Below, one piece after another: positions 17,424 to 24,079 of a stretch of 44,065 nucleotides of DNA (the first letter of the stretch is position 1; each line of letters begins with the position of its first letter). The stretch covers positions 1-44,065 of the IMG/VR virus record IMGVR_UViG_3300034257_000034. One strand, 5' to 3'. The notes beneath the pieces were generated by a model, which searched no databases, was not told where the DNA came from, and saw only the letters and a program-made list of their open reading frames with translations. Source of the DNA: a virus. Made by a program: the position numbers and the translations under genes.

Positions 17424-17762
17424 ATGAACATCACCCGTCAAAGCCTCCGCCAGTGGGTCGACTACGCGACGATCGTCCTCCTCGCGCTCACGGGCCTCGC
17501 CCAGCTCTCCTACGATCTCGGCACCATCTCCACGCTCTTCCCCGATGCGTGGCGGCCCTACATCACCGCCATCTGCGGCTCCATGGCTGCCATCGGCGCC
17601 TTCGCCCGTACCCTCCTCACCAAAATCTCCTCCCTCCCGCCGCCCGCCGACCTCGCGCCGCTCACCGCCGACCTCAAAAACTCCACCGACACCCTCACCG
17701 CGGCCGTCGCCGCCAATCAACCACAGATTCCGTCCAACCCAAAAAACACACCCGTCTCATGA
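17424..17762 (+). CDS. Putative holin-like membrane protein
   Basis: 112 aa from the ATG at 17424. Two hydrophobic segments (YATIVLLALTGLAQLSY, about 14-30, and YITAICGSMAAIGAFARTLL, about 46-65) are separated by a short loop and followed by a polar tail. This is a plan of small phage holins. It overlaps the next gene by ATGA. Placed in a run of small membrane proteins (17424-19953) that may form the lysis region. Confidence 0.5.
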   Translation: MNITRQSLRQWVDYATIVLLALTGLAQLSYDLGTISTLFPDAWRPYITAICGSMAAIGAFARTLLTKISSLPPPADLAPLTADLKNSTDTLTAAVAANQPQIPSNPKNTPVS

Positions 17763-17998
17763 ATCCCATCATCGAAAACCTCCGCGCCGAAATCGCCCGC
17801 AACACCGCCGTCGACGCCTCCGCCGTCCTTCTCATCAACGGCATCGCCGCCCGCGTCCAGGCCGCCGTCGACAAGGCGATCGCCAACGGCGCCACCGCCG
17901 CCGAGCTCGCGCCCATCACCGCCGAACTCGCCGCCCTCGCCGCCTCCAACACCGAGCTCGCCGCCGCCGTCGCCGCCAACACCCCGGCCGAAGAATAA
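17759..17998 (+). CDS. Small Ala-rich coiled-coil protein
   Basis: 79 aa starting MNPIIENLRAEIARNTAVDA, with a long amphipathic helix (ITAELAALAASNTELAAAV). Coupled by ATGA to the putative holin. No enzymatic motif is visible. Function unknown. Confidence 0.55.
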   Translation: MNPIIENLRAEIARNTAVDASAVLLINGIAARVQAAVDKAIANGATAAELAPITAELAALAASNTELAAAVAANTPAEE

Positions 17999-18058
17999 TC
18001 CGCCACCCCGCGCACTCCGGGCTCGTGCCCGGTGCGCGCGGAGTCTGCTCCCTGCTGA

Positions 18059-18481
18059 ATGTCCGACCTCCCCATCGTCCCCACGGAACTTGTCGACCCG
18101 GCCGCCAAAGCCGGGCCGTCTCCGTCCCTGGTCACAGAGCAAGGCACCTCCAGCACCAAAACCACGGGCGGCACCGTCGTCACGCCTGCCGGGTTCCTGG
18201 TCGCATCACCCACCTCCACCGAAGAAGAAGACCGCGGCACCGCCGGCCAGCGCACCGTCAACCTCATCTGGGAAAACACCCAGATGCGCGTCGCGCTCTC
18301 CGTCATCTGGAGTTCGCTCATCGTCGCCGTCGTTCTTTCCGTCTGGGGCCGCCGACTGGGGTCACCTGAGCTTCAACTCGCGGCCGTCGTCTTCATTTTC
18401 GGTGTGGCCAACCTCGTCACCGGTTTCTACTTCGGCCGCACCAACCACCAGAAAGTCGGCGGCGTAATGCAGGGCCGCTGA
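18059..18481 (+). CDS. Membrane protein with two transmembrane segments
   Basis: 140 aa. A polar N-terminal ~75 residues precedes two hydrophobic segments (VALSVIWSSLIVAVVLSVW and LQLAAVVFIFGVANLVTGFYFG). It could be a second holin or an antiholin given the neighbours, but no family is recognised. A 60-bp gap precedes it. Confidence 0.5.
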   Translation: MSDLPIVPTELVDPAAKAGPSPSLVTEQGTSSTKTTGGTVVTPAGFLVASPTSTEEEDRGTAGQRTVNLIWENTQMRVALSVIWSSLIVAVVLSVWGRRLGSPELQLAAVVFIFGVANLVTGFYFGRTNHQKVGGVMQGR

Positions 18482-18483
18482 AG

Positions 18484-18530
18484 TCCTGACTACGTTACTG
18501 ATTACTGAATACTGCTCACTGACAACCTCC
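18484..18530. repeat. TTACTGATTACTGAATACTG-type dispersed repeat
   Basis: Short imperfect units of the TACTGA type fill the gap between two membrane/lipoprotein genes. Only one copy of this type is seen here. Confidence 0.5.
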
Positions 18531-18540
18531 GTCCTCTCCC

Positions 18541-19017
18541 ATGCAAACACCTGTCTCCCTCTCTCGCGTTCTTCCCGTTCTCGCCGTTCTCGCGTTCTTC
18601 CTATCCGGCTGCACTCCAGGCCAGCTCACCCTTGAGCCCGGCGGCGTCTACACCGATCCCGTCGCCGCGCAGGCCGACCTCGCCATCGACGAGGCCAAGA
18701 CCACCCTCGAAGACTTTGTCGCCTACGAGCTCGCCAATCGCACCGCGCTCGCACGCTGGCCCGCTTTCCGGTCGATCGCCGACCGCATCAGCGCCGGAAA
18801 AGACGAGTGGATCCGCGACGCCTACAAAGCCCGCGACGCCTACTACACCGCCGCCCAGGCGTGGAAAGCCGCGCTCGCTGTCGCGACGCCGTCCTATCCC
18901 GCCGATCCCGCCGCCGAAACCGAGCGCAACCGCCAGCGCGCCCTGCTCAAGGCCGCCCTCGCCGTCATCACCAGCATCACCACCCAGATCACCCAGGCCC
19001 GCGACTCCCTCCCGTGA
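18541..19017 (+). CDS. Lipoprotein, possible outer-membrane spanin (Rz1-like role)
   Basis: 158 aa with a type II signal peptide and lipobox LSGC (Cys24). The mature part is helical with many Ala and charged residues. A lipoprotein within a cluster of small membrane proteins fits an outer-membrane spanin, but Rz1 proteins are usually smaller, so this is tentative. Residues 7-22 (LSRVLPVLAVLAFFLS) are encoded by the CTCGCGTTCT dispersed repeat. It overlaps the next gene by GTGA. Confidence 0.6.
   Translation: MQTPVSLSRVLPVLAVLAFFLSGCTPGQLTLEPGGVYTDPVAAQADLAIDEAKTTLEDFVAYELANRTALARWPAFRSIADRISAGKDEWIRDAYKARDAYYTAAQAWKAALAVATPSYPADPAAETERNRQRALLKAALAVITSITTQITQARDSLP
18559..18604 (+). repeat. 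CTCGCGTTCT repeat forming a lipoprotein signal peptide
   Basis: Four variants of the unit C[TG]CGCGTTCTTCC / CGTTCTCG are read in frame as the h-region of the lipoprotein at 18541. Elsewhere the same family lies between genes. Confidence 0.65.
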
Positions 19018-19304
19018 AAACACTCTCCACCGCTCCCGCGTCAAAATCCCTCTCCGTCGCCGTCACCGCCGACGAAATCCTCGAAACCGTCAACACCCTC
19101 GGCAGCCTCGTCGCCGCGCTCGTGCCTGGCTCCGCCGCTGTCGTCGCCGCCGCCTCCGGCGCCGTCTTCCTCATCGAGCGACTTGTCGCGCGCCTGCGCC
19201 GCATGGGCAGCGTGCACCTCACCATCGCCGCCCAGGCGCTACTCAAGGCCCGCTCCGACGCCAACCGCCTCGCCGTCGGCGCCCGGCCCTCACCCGGAGA
19301 GTGA
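19014..19304 (+). CDS. Small protein with one hydrophobic segment
   Basis: 96 aa with a GTG start overlapping the stop before it. A hydrophobic stretch LVAALVPGSAAVVAAASGAVFLI (about 30-52) is followed by a basic region (ERLVARLRRMGS). Probably membrane-bound; possible part of the lysis cluster. Confidence 0.5.
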   Translation: MKTLSTAPASKSLSVAVTADEILETVNTLGSLVAALVPGSAAVVAAASGAVFLIERLVARLRRMGSVHLTIAAQALLKARSDANRLAVGARPSPGE

Positions 19305-19308
19305 TCCG

Positions 19309-19362
19309 ATAAATTTCAAGATTTTCGATTTCACGATTCCCGATTCCAAGATTCCCAGTCCG
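19309..19362. repeat. Dispersed repeat of AAGATTTTCGATTTC type
   Basis: Tandem units such as ATTTCAAG, ATTTTCG, ATTTCACG and ATTCCCG fill the gap between 19304 and 19385. Related to the CAATCG family. Confidence 0.5.
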
Positions 19363-19384
19363 TCGCCGAAACCGCCCCTCCGCC

Positions 19385-19585
19385 ATGTCCCTCCTCTCCG
19401 TCATCCTCACCCTCATCTTCGTCGGCGTCTGTCTCCTCCTCGTCAACCGCTTCGTCCCGATGGACGCCAAAATCAAGACCATCCTCAACTGGCTCGTCGT
19501 CCTAGTCGTCGTCCTCTGGCTCCTCTCCGCCATGGGCGTCTTCGGCGACGGCCGCCTCGAAAACATCCAGCTCCCCCGCCTCTAA
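19385..19585 (+). CDS. Small two-TM membrane protein (Thivi_2564-like)
   Basis: 66 aa with two transmembrane segments (LLSVILTLIFVGVCLLLVN and ILNWLVVLVVVLWLLSAMG) around the conserved-looking FVPMDAKIK loop. This pattern matches small bacterial membrane proteins of the Thivi_2564 type. It may be a host-derived gene or part of the lysis cluster. Confidence 0.6.
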   Translation: MSLLSVILTLIFVGVCLLLVNRFVPMDAKIKTILNWLVVLVVVLWLLSAMGVFGDGRLENIQLPRL

Positions 19586-19590
19586 TCACC

Positions 19591-19652
19591 AATCTCGCGT
19601 TCTCGCGTTCTTCTGCCTCTCGCGTTCTTCCCTATCTCGCGTTCTTCCCTAT
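19591..19652 (+). repeat. CTCGCGTTCT-type dispersed repeat (4 units)
   Basis: Four CTCGCGTTCT units with CTATC spacers lie between the stop at 19585 and the ATG at 19657. In one frame they would read SRVLPYLAFFP, close to the signal peptide at 18541. Confidence 0.7.
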
Positions 19653-19656
19653 CCCC

Positions 19657-19953
19657 ATGCCTCTCCCTGTCGAAAAACTCACCTGGGGCGCCGCCGCCCT
19701 CATCATCGGCTTCGTCGCCTCCTTTGCCGGCTGGCGCGCCTCCGTGGGCGGCGATCTCGACCGCCTCCGGATCGACACCGAGGCCACCCGCCGCGACATG
19801 CGCGAGGTGCAGAAACAGGCCGCCGACACCGCGCAGGCCCTCGCCGTCACCATTGCCGTATCCGACAAACAGACGCAGTGGATCATGCTCAGCCTCGAAC
19901 GCCTCCAGGTCGACCGCGGCCTCACCCCGTATCCCATCCCCCGCACCCCCTGA
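19657..19953 (+). CDS. Membrane-anchored coiled-coil protein
   Basis: 98 aa. One N-terminal transmembrane helix (WGAAALIIGFVASFAGWRA, about 9-27) is followed by a charged helix (DLDRLRIDTEATRRDMREVQK). This matches the plan of an inner-membrane spanin or a membrane-bound accessory protein; with the lipoprotein at 18541 it could form a spanin pair. Not proven by motif. Confidence 0.5.
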   Translation: MPLPVEKLTWGAAALIIGFVASFAGWRASVGGDLDRLRIDTEATRRDMREVQKQAADTAQALAVTIAVSDKQTQWIMLSLERLQVDRGLTPYPIPRTP

Positions 19954-19995
19954 TTATAGGCTATAGGCTATAAGCTATAGGCATTAAGCTATATC
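19954..19995. repeat. GGCTATAGGCTATA-type dispersed repeat
   Basis: Tandem CTATAGG/CTATAAG units follow the stop at 19953. A shorter relative (AAGCTATAGG) is at about 21825-21850. Confidence 0.6.
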
Positions 19996-20034
19996 AGAGC
20001 CTTCGGCCTACCGCCTAAAGCCTCCCGCCTCCCC

Positions 20035-20739
20035 GTGAATCTGGAGATCAAATCCAACCTGGCCCGCTTCAACAGCGCCCTCCGCCGCTACGCCGACTTG
20101 CGCGAAAAGCCCATGGACGAAGTCACCGCCCACAAAGGCCGCGACCTCGGCATCCGCCTCTATCGCGGCTTCCGCGCCGTCCGCTGGGGTGGGGGCAACC
20201 AGACCGGCAGCAAGCTCGCGTTCGCCGAGCTCGCCGCCCGCACCAAGGCGGGCCGCGGCACCAAAGTCCGCGCCTCCCTGCGCGAAAAATTCGCCAGCGA
20301 ACGCTCGCAACTCCTCAAGACTCTCCTCGGCCTCAACGCCGCCAAAGTCCGCCAGGGCGGCCTTTCCAAATACGCGCAAAAGCTCGATCGCAAGCTCCGC
20401 CGCAATCGATCCAACCTCTGGCGCATCATCGTCGGCGCTGAAGTCCGCGCCCGCGGCCGCGGCATCGGCGTCCTCGCCGCCTCCTTCCTCTGGTTCCGCC
20501 GCGCCAGCAACAGCGTCCTCGGCGAGCACTTCGTGGCCAACCGCACCGGCCATCCCCTCGGCGGCGTCGAAGTCATCCCCGGCGGCCTCCGCATCGTCGG
20601 CTTCACCGAGGGCCTCGACCTCGTCGACGCCCGCAACAACATTGTGAATACCGCCATCGTCGAAGCCCTCGCCGACACCCAGCAATACCTCGACCGCTAC
20701 GACCAGGCGTTCGCCCTCGCCTTCGGCGGCGCGGCCTAG
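20035..20739 (+). CDS. Putative tail completion / minor tail protein
   Basis: 234 aa with a GTG start (MNLEIKSNLARFNSALRRYA). Basic N-terminal half and later FVANRTGHPLGGVEVIPGG. Size and place before the tail-terminator-like and tail-tube-like genes suit an HK97 gp10-like or tail completion protein. The family is not certain. Confidence 0.5.
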   Translation: MNLEIKSNLARFNSALRRYADLREKPMDEVTAHKGRDLGIRLYRGFRAVRWGGGNQTGSKLAFAELAARTKAGRGTKVRASLREKFASERSQLLKTLLGLNAAKVRQGGLSKYAQKLDRKLRRNRSNLWRIIVGAEVRARGRGIGVLAASFLWFRRASNSVLGEHFVANRTGHPLGGVEVIPGGLRIVGFTEGLDLVDARNNIVNTAIVEALADTQQYLDRYDQAFALAFGGAA

Positions 20740-20752
20740 GCCCTCGCAACGT

Positions 20753-20790
20753 CTTCCTCTCTCGCGTTCTCACTTTCTCGCGTTCTTCCC
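20753..20790 (+). repeat. CTCGCGTTCT-type dispersed repeat
   Basis: Units CTCTCGCGTTCTCAC and TTTCTCGCGTTCTTCCC, ending directly at the TTG start at 20792. Confidence 0.65.
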
Positions 20791-20791
20791 T

Positions 20792-21229
20792 TTGCAGCTC
20801 GACACCATCCAGACCCTCATCGTCTCCCGCGTTGCCGCCGTCCCCGCGCTCGCCGCCCTCGGCTCCGTCCTCGTCTTCGACCCCCTGGCCGACGCCAACG
20901 ACCCCACCACCGGCGCGAAAAAACTCATCGCCGACCGCCTGCGCGACCCCGGCGTCTGCCTCGAGATCGGCCTCCCCCAGATCCCCCTCGCGGAAAATTC
21001 CGACACCGGCGCCACCGACGCCGATGTCGAAGTCGAGCTCTACCTCGCCGAAAGTCCCGTCAAGCCCCACACCCCCACCGGCCTCGCCCTCGTCCAGCGC
21101 GTCATCACCGCCGTCCGCGTCCCCGCCGACCGGCACGACATCACCCTCATCGGCTACGACACCGCCAAGCACGAAAGCGGCTACATCCTGCATGTGCTCA
21201 CCTTCCGACTCAAGACGGTGTTGCGATAG
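20792..21229 (+). CDS. Putative tail terminator protein
   Basis: 145 aa, starting with TTG directly after a repeat (MQLDTIQTLIVSRVAAV). Alpha/beta pattern and length, plus its place between the tail-completion-like gene and the tail-tube-like gene, suit a tail terminator. A downstream start is possible. Confidence 0.5.
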   Translation: MQLDTIQTLIVSRVAAVPALAALGSVLVFDPLADANDPTTGAKKLIADRLRDPGVCLEIGLPQIPLAENSDTGATDADVEVELYLAESPVKPHTPTGLALVQRVITAVRVPADRHDITLIGYDTAKHESGYILHVLTFRLKTVLR

Positions 21230-21299
21230 CCCTCAGCCCTCAGCAATCAGCTCTCAGCCTTCCGCCAATCCAAAATCGTCAATCGAAAATCCAAAATAG
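21229..21299. repeat. Two adjacent dispersed repeats (CAGCCCTCAG and CAATCG types)
   Basis: 21229-21259 holds CAGCCCTCAGCAATCAGCTC-type units and 21264-21299 holds CAATCCAAAATCGTC-type units. Two families stand side by side in one gap. Confidence 0.55.
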
Positions 21300-21311
21300 A
21301 AATACACCGCC

Positions 21312-21809
21312 ATGCCCTACGTCACCTTGATGCCCACCATCGCCGCCGACCCGACCAAGACGCTCGCCGGCCGCCGCTTCATCCTCGGCCTCACCATCGC
21401 CACCGTCGCCACCAACTTTCGCGGCGTCATCGTCGGCCACACCCGCAACCAGCAGGAGCCCCTCAAGAACATCGACATCGACGCCAACAACTCCCTCGTC
21501 GTCAACCGCACCGTCCGCAAAGGCGGAGCCAACGACGTCCTCAACGTCACCTTCAACGAGCCCAAGGGCTCCGGCGTCCTCGCCCAGTTCCTGAACAAAG
21601 CCGACATCAAATCCACCAGCTCCCGCCTCTGGATCCAGGATGCCGACGACGCTGCGGGCGTGGCCTCCATGATGTCCGGCGACTTCCTCGCCACCTGCTA
21701 CTTCGGCGGCACCATCACCTACGATCACAACGGCTTCGCCCAGCTCCCCGTCCAGATCCACGTCGACGGTATCCTCACCTTCACCACCGACGTCGACGTC
21801 TCCAGCTAA
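21312..21809 (+). CDS. Putative major tail tube protein
   Basis: 165 aa, beta-rich (RFILGLTIATVATNFRGVIVG, YFGGTITYDHNGFAQLPVQIHVDG, ILTFTTDVDVSS). Size and position upstream of the tape-measure gene suit the tail tube subunit that polymerises around it. A strong hairpin follows the gene. Confidence 0.6.
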   Translation: MPYVTLMPTIAADPTKTLAGRRFILGLTIATVATNFRGVIVGHTRNQQEPLKNIDIDANNSLVVNRTVRKGGANDVLNVTFNEPKGSGVLAQFLNKADIKSTSSRLWIQDADDAAGVASMMSGDFLATCYFGGTITYDHNGFAQLPVQIHVDGILTFTTDVDVSS

Positions 21810-21859
21810 CCCAGGGGGGAAGCTATCAGCAGTAAGCTATAGGCCGTAGGCTCGATCAG

Positions 21860-21888
21860 CCCAGCCGCGCGCTCCGCCCGCGGCTGGG
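21860..21888. other. Strong hairpin after tail tube gene
   Basis: CCCAGCCGCG (21860-21869) pairs with CGCGGCTGGG (21879-21888) over 10 bp around a 9-nt loop. No T-run follows, so it may slow or stabilise mRNA 3' ends rather than act as a full intrinsic terminator. Confidence 0.5.
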
Positions 21889-21948
21889 GGCCGCCTAGTG
21901 TAGGGCCGGACCTTGCGTCCGCGCCGCCACCGCTTCCTCGATCGCCCG

Positions 21949-22350
21949 ATGTTCTTCAAAGCCGTCACCTACGCCACCATCACCCTCGTCGACGCCGGCC
22001 GCCTCGAGGGCGCCGCGCCCGACCAGGTCGACGGCCGCCAGATCACCGATACCATCGCCCCGTGGCTGGCGGCCCGCTCCTCTCCGCTCGCCCGCGGCAA
22101 CCGCACCAAGCGCTTCCCCCTCACCGTCCCACGCTACTTCGACACCGCCGAACTCGCCGCCATCTTCCTCCTCGAGCACTACGACGACCTCCCCGACACC
22201 GGCCAGCTCAGCTTCACCTGTGGCGCCCCCGGCGACACCTCCACCCGCGTCGCCGATGCCGTCCTCGAATCCTGCGTCTGCGCCTTCGCCCCCGGCTCCC
22301 CAACCACCGTCATCGTGGATTACATGTTCCTCATCGGCGAAGTCTCATGA
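21949..22350 (+). CDS. Hypothetical tail assembly protein
   Basis: 133 aa from the ATG at 21949 (MFFKAVTYATITL), preferred over an Arg-rich upstream extension. It lies between the tail-tube-like gene and the tape measure, where tail assembly chaperones are usually found, but no frameshift partner is visible. Function is inferred from position only. Confidence 0.5.
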   Translation: MFFKAVTYATITLVDAGRLEGAAPDQVDGRQITDTIAPWLAARSSPLARGNRTKRFPLTVPRYFDTAELAAIFLLEHYDDLPDTGQLSFTCGAPGDTSTRVADAVLESCVCAFAPGSPTTVIVDYMFLIGEVS

Positions 22351-22454
22351 AGAACGCTTTCGAAGAACGCGAGACATCCAAGAACGCAAGACGGGCAAGA
22401 CTCGGATTCCGAAGTCTCCCTATCTCGCGTTCTTCCAAGTCTCGCGTTCTTCCC
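22351..22454. repeat. CTCGCGTTCT-type repeats in both orientations
   Basis: Inverted-strand copies (AAGAACGCGAGA) at 22351-22400 are followed by forward copies (CTCGCGTTCTTCC) at about 22424-22453. The 104-bp gap is almost all repeat and could fold on itself. It ends at the ATG at 22455. Confidence 0.7.
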
Positions 22455-23231
22455 ATGATCGCCACCCTCCTCTTCGGCCCCGATCCCGACGGCACCCATC
22501 GCCGCATGCTCGAATCCTGGCTCGCCAGCCTCCGCGCCGCCGGCATCGCCGCCACCCCCGTCGTCCTCTCCGATGCGAGCGCACCGGCCGCCCCGGAGGT
22601 CCGCCAGATCCGTCTTCTGTCGTCCGTCCTCCGTCCTCTGTCCTCTGCCCTCTGCCCGCCGCCCGCGCATCCCTTCGACCTCAAAGGCCTCCTCCTCTGT
22701 GCCGCCGCGCAGCAGCTCGGCCCCTTCCTCTACACCGATCTCGACACCCGCTTCCTCCGCGACCCCGCCCCGTTCCTCGCGAGCCTCCCGGCCACCACCG
22801 TCCTCGGCCTGCCCATCAACCTCGGCTCCATCCGCGACCCGCTCTTCGACTGTCCCACCCGCCCCGAGCTCCACGTCGTCCTCAAGCGCTGCGCCGGCGT
22901 CATCTGGTTCGGCGACGCCCGCCCCGCCGTCCGCGCCGCCCTCGCGCTCGCCTACCACGCCGCCTTCACCGAAATCGCCGCCGCCCTGCTCGCCGGCGAA
23001 CTCCACGAACCCCGCCACCTCCTCGAGCAATGGGCCTGGTCCCTCGTCTGGCACCGCCTCGCCCAGACCGGGGCCGGCCGCGCCGCCCATCTCCCCGACA
23101 CCTTCAACTTCCCTGCCGGGGTGCGTCCGCCTCAAGCGGACACCTTCATCGAGCACTGGTGTGGCCCGCAAAAACTCCAGCGCCTCTGGGGCGAGCGCGA
23201 CCCCCGGCCCGGCGTCCTCGTCCCCGCGTAA
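22455..23231 (+). CDS. Putative glycosyltransferase (GT-A-like)
   Basis: 258 aa. A FLYTDLDTRFLRDP segment carries a DxD motif (Asp-Leu-Asp) expected for metal and nucleotide-sugar binding in GT-A enzymes, followed by GVIWFGDARPAV and an HLLEQWAWS segment. It could modify virion or host surface sugars. Residues ~53-68 (IRLLSSVLRPLSSALCP) are encoded by a dispersed repeat inserted in frame. It forms a pair with the methyltransferase gene that follows and is unusual between tail tube and tape measure. Confidence 0.6.
   Translation: MIATLLFGPDPDGTHRRMLESWLASLRAAGIAATPVVLSDASAPAAPEVRQIRLLSSVLRPLSSALCPPPAHPFDLKGLLLCAAAQQLGPFLYTDLDTRFLRDPAPFLASLPATTVLGLPINLGSIRDPLFDCPTRPELHVVLKRCAGVIWFGDARPAVRAALALAYHAAFTEIAAALLAGELHEPRHLLEQWAWSLVWHRLAQTGAGRAAHLPDTFNFPAGVRPPQADTFIEHWCGPQKLQRLWGERDPRPGVLVPA
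22611..22657 (+). repeat. GTCCTCTGTCCTCTG-type repeat inserted in glycosyltransferase gene
   Basis: Tandem variants of CCGTCCT / CCTCTG read in frame as LLSSVLRPLSSALCP. The gene stays open across it. Confidence 0.6.
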
Positions 23232-23272
23232 AACTCGCTTCGCTCGTCACGCGGCAGGCCGCCACCGACAAC

Positions 23273-24079
23273 ATGAAACTCACATCCCTCATCCGACCCG
23301 AAGTCGCGTGGGCGCATGGCGCCTCTACGCGATTCGATCCCGCGCCTTACGCCCACCTCTACGCCCACGAGTGGGCCGTCGACCTCCGGCATGCGCAGGT
23401 CCTCTTCGCCGTCTGTGCCTGGGCCCGGCCGCGCGTTGTCGTCGAGATCGGCTCCCACCGCGGCGCCTCCACCGCCGCCTTCGTTGAGGCCATCCGCGCC
23501 GGGTTTGTTGAGCAGCTCCACTGCATCGAGCCGCGGCCCAGGCCCCAGCTGTTCCAGGTCTGCGCGCGGGCCGCAGGCCGGGTTACCATTCACCGCCGCC
23601 CCCTGGGCCCGGAGCTCGTCCGCTTCGTCCTGCGCCCCGCGGCCATGGTCCTCATCGACGGCGATCACGGCGCCCCCGCGCTCACCGATCTCGCCGCCTT
23701 CCTGCGCGAAAACACCGCCATCATCGCCCTCCACGACACCAATCCCCTCTCGCCGCACGCCGCCGCCTGTTGGGGTGCCATCCGCGCCGCCGAGCAACTC
23801 CGCAGTCACGATCACGGCGCCTATGCCATCGCCCACGACCAGGCGCTGCGCCCGGGCGAGCGCACCCACCGCGGCCTCACCCTCGGCTTCCTCCGCGACC
23901 CCGCGCTCGCCGATCGTACGCAAGCCCTCATGCTGCACTCCGCCCCCTGGTGGCCGCCTGACATGATTTCCGATTGCCAATTTCCAATTGCCGATTTGGG
24001 CGCTGCGCCGCTACCCGGCCGCACCAGGCGCGGCCGCCAATCGAAAATCCTCAATCGCCAATCGGCAATTCCACTCTGA
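23273..24079 (+). CDS. Putative class I SAM-dependent methyltransferase
   Basis: 268 aa. VVVEIGSHRGASTAAFVEAI (about 50-69) is the glycine-rich SAM-binding motif I; CIEPRPR follows as the acidic end of the second strand, then VLIDGDHGAP and ALHDTNPLSPHA. The pattern fits the Methyltransf_24-like group. The last ~38 residues are encoded by the composite dispersed element at 23963-24075 and are probably not part of the fold. It overlaps the tape-measure start (TGATG). Confidence 0.65.
   Translation: MKLTSLIRPEVAWAHGASTRFDPAPYAHLYAHEWAVDLRHAQVLFAVCAWARPRVVVEIGSHRGASTAAFVEAIRAGFVEQLHCIEPRPRPQLFQVCARAAGRVTIHRRPLGPELVRFVLRPAAMVLIDGDHGAPALTDLAAFLRENTAIIALHDTNPLSPHAAACWGAIRAAEQLRSHDHGAYAIAHDQALRPGERTHRGLTLGFLRDPALADRTQALMLHSAPWWPPDMISDCQFPIADLGAAPLPGRTRRGRQSKILNRQSAIPL
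23963..24075. repeat. Composite dispersed element, copy 2 (inside methyltransferase 3' end)
   Basis: Same plan as 12693-12803: GATTGCCAATT-type units, a GC-rich core with CCGCTACCCGG, then CCAATCGAAAATCCTCAATCG. Here it is translated as the C-terminus of the methyltransferase. Confidence 0.65.
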
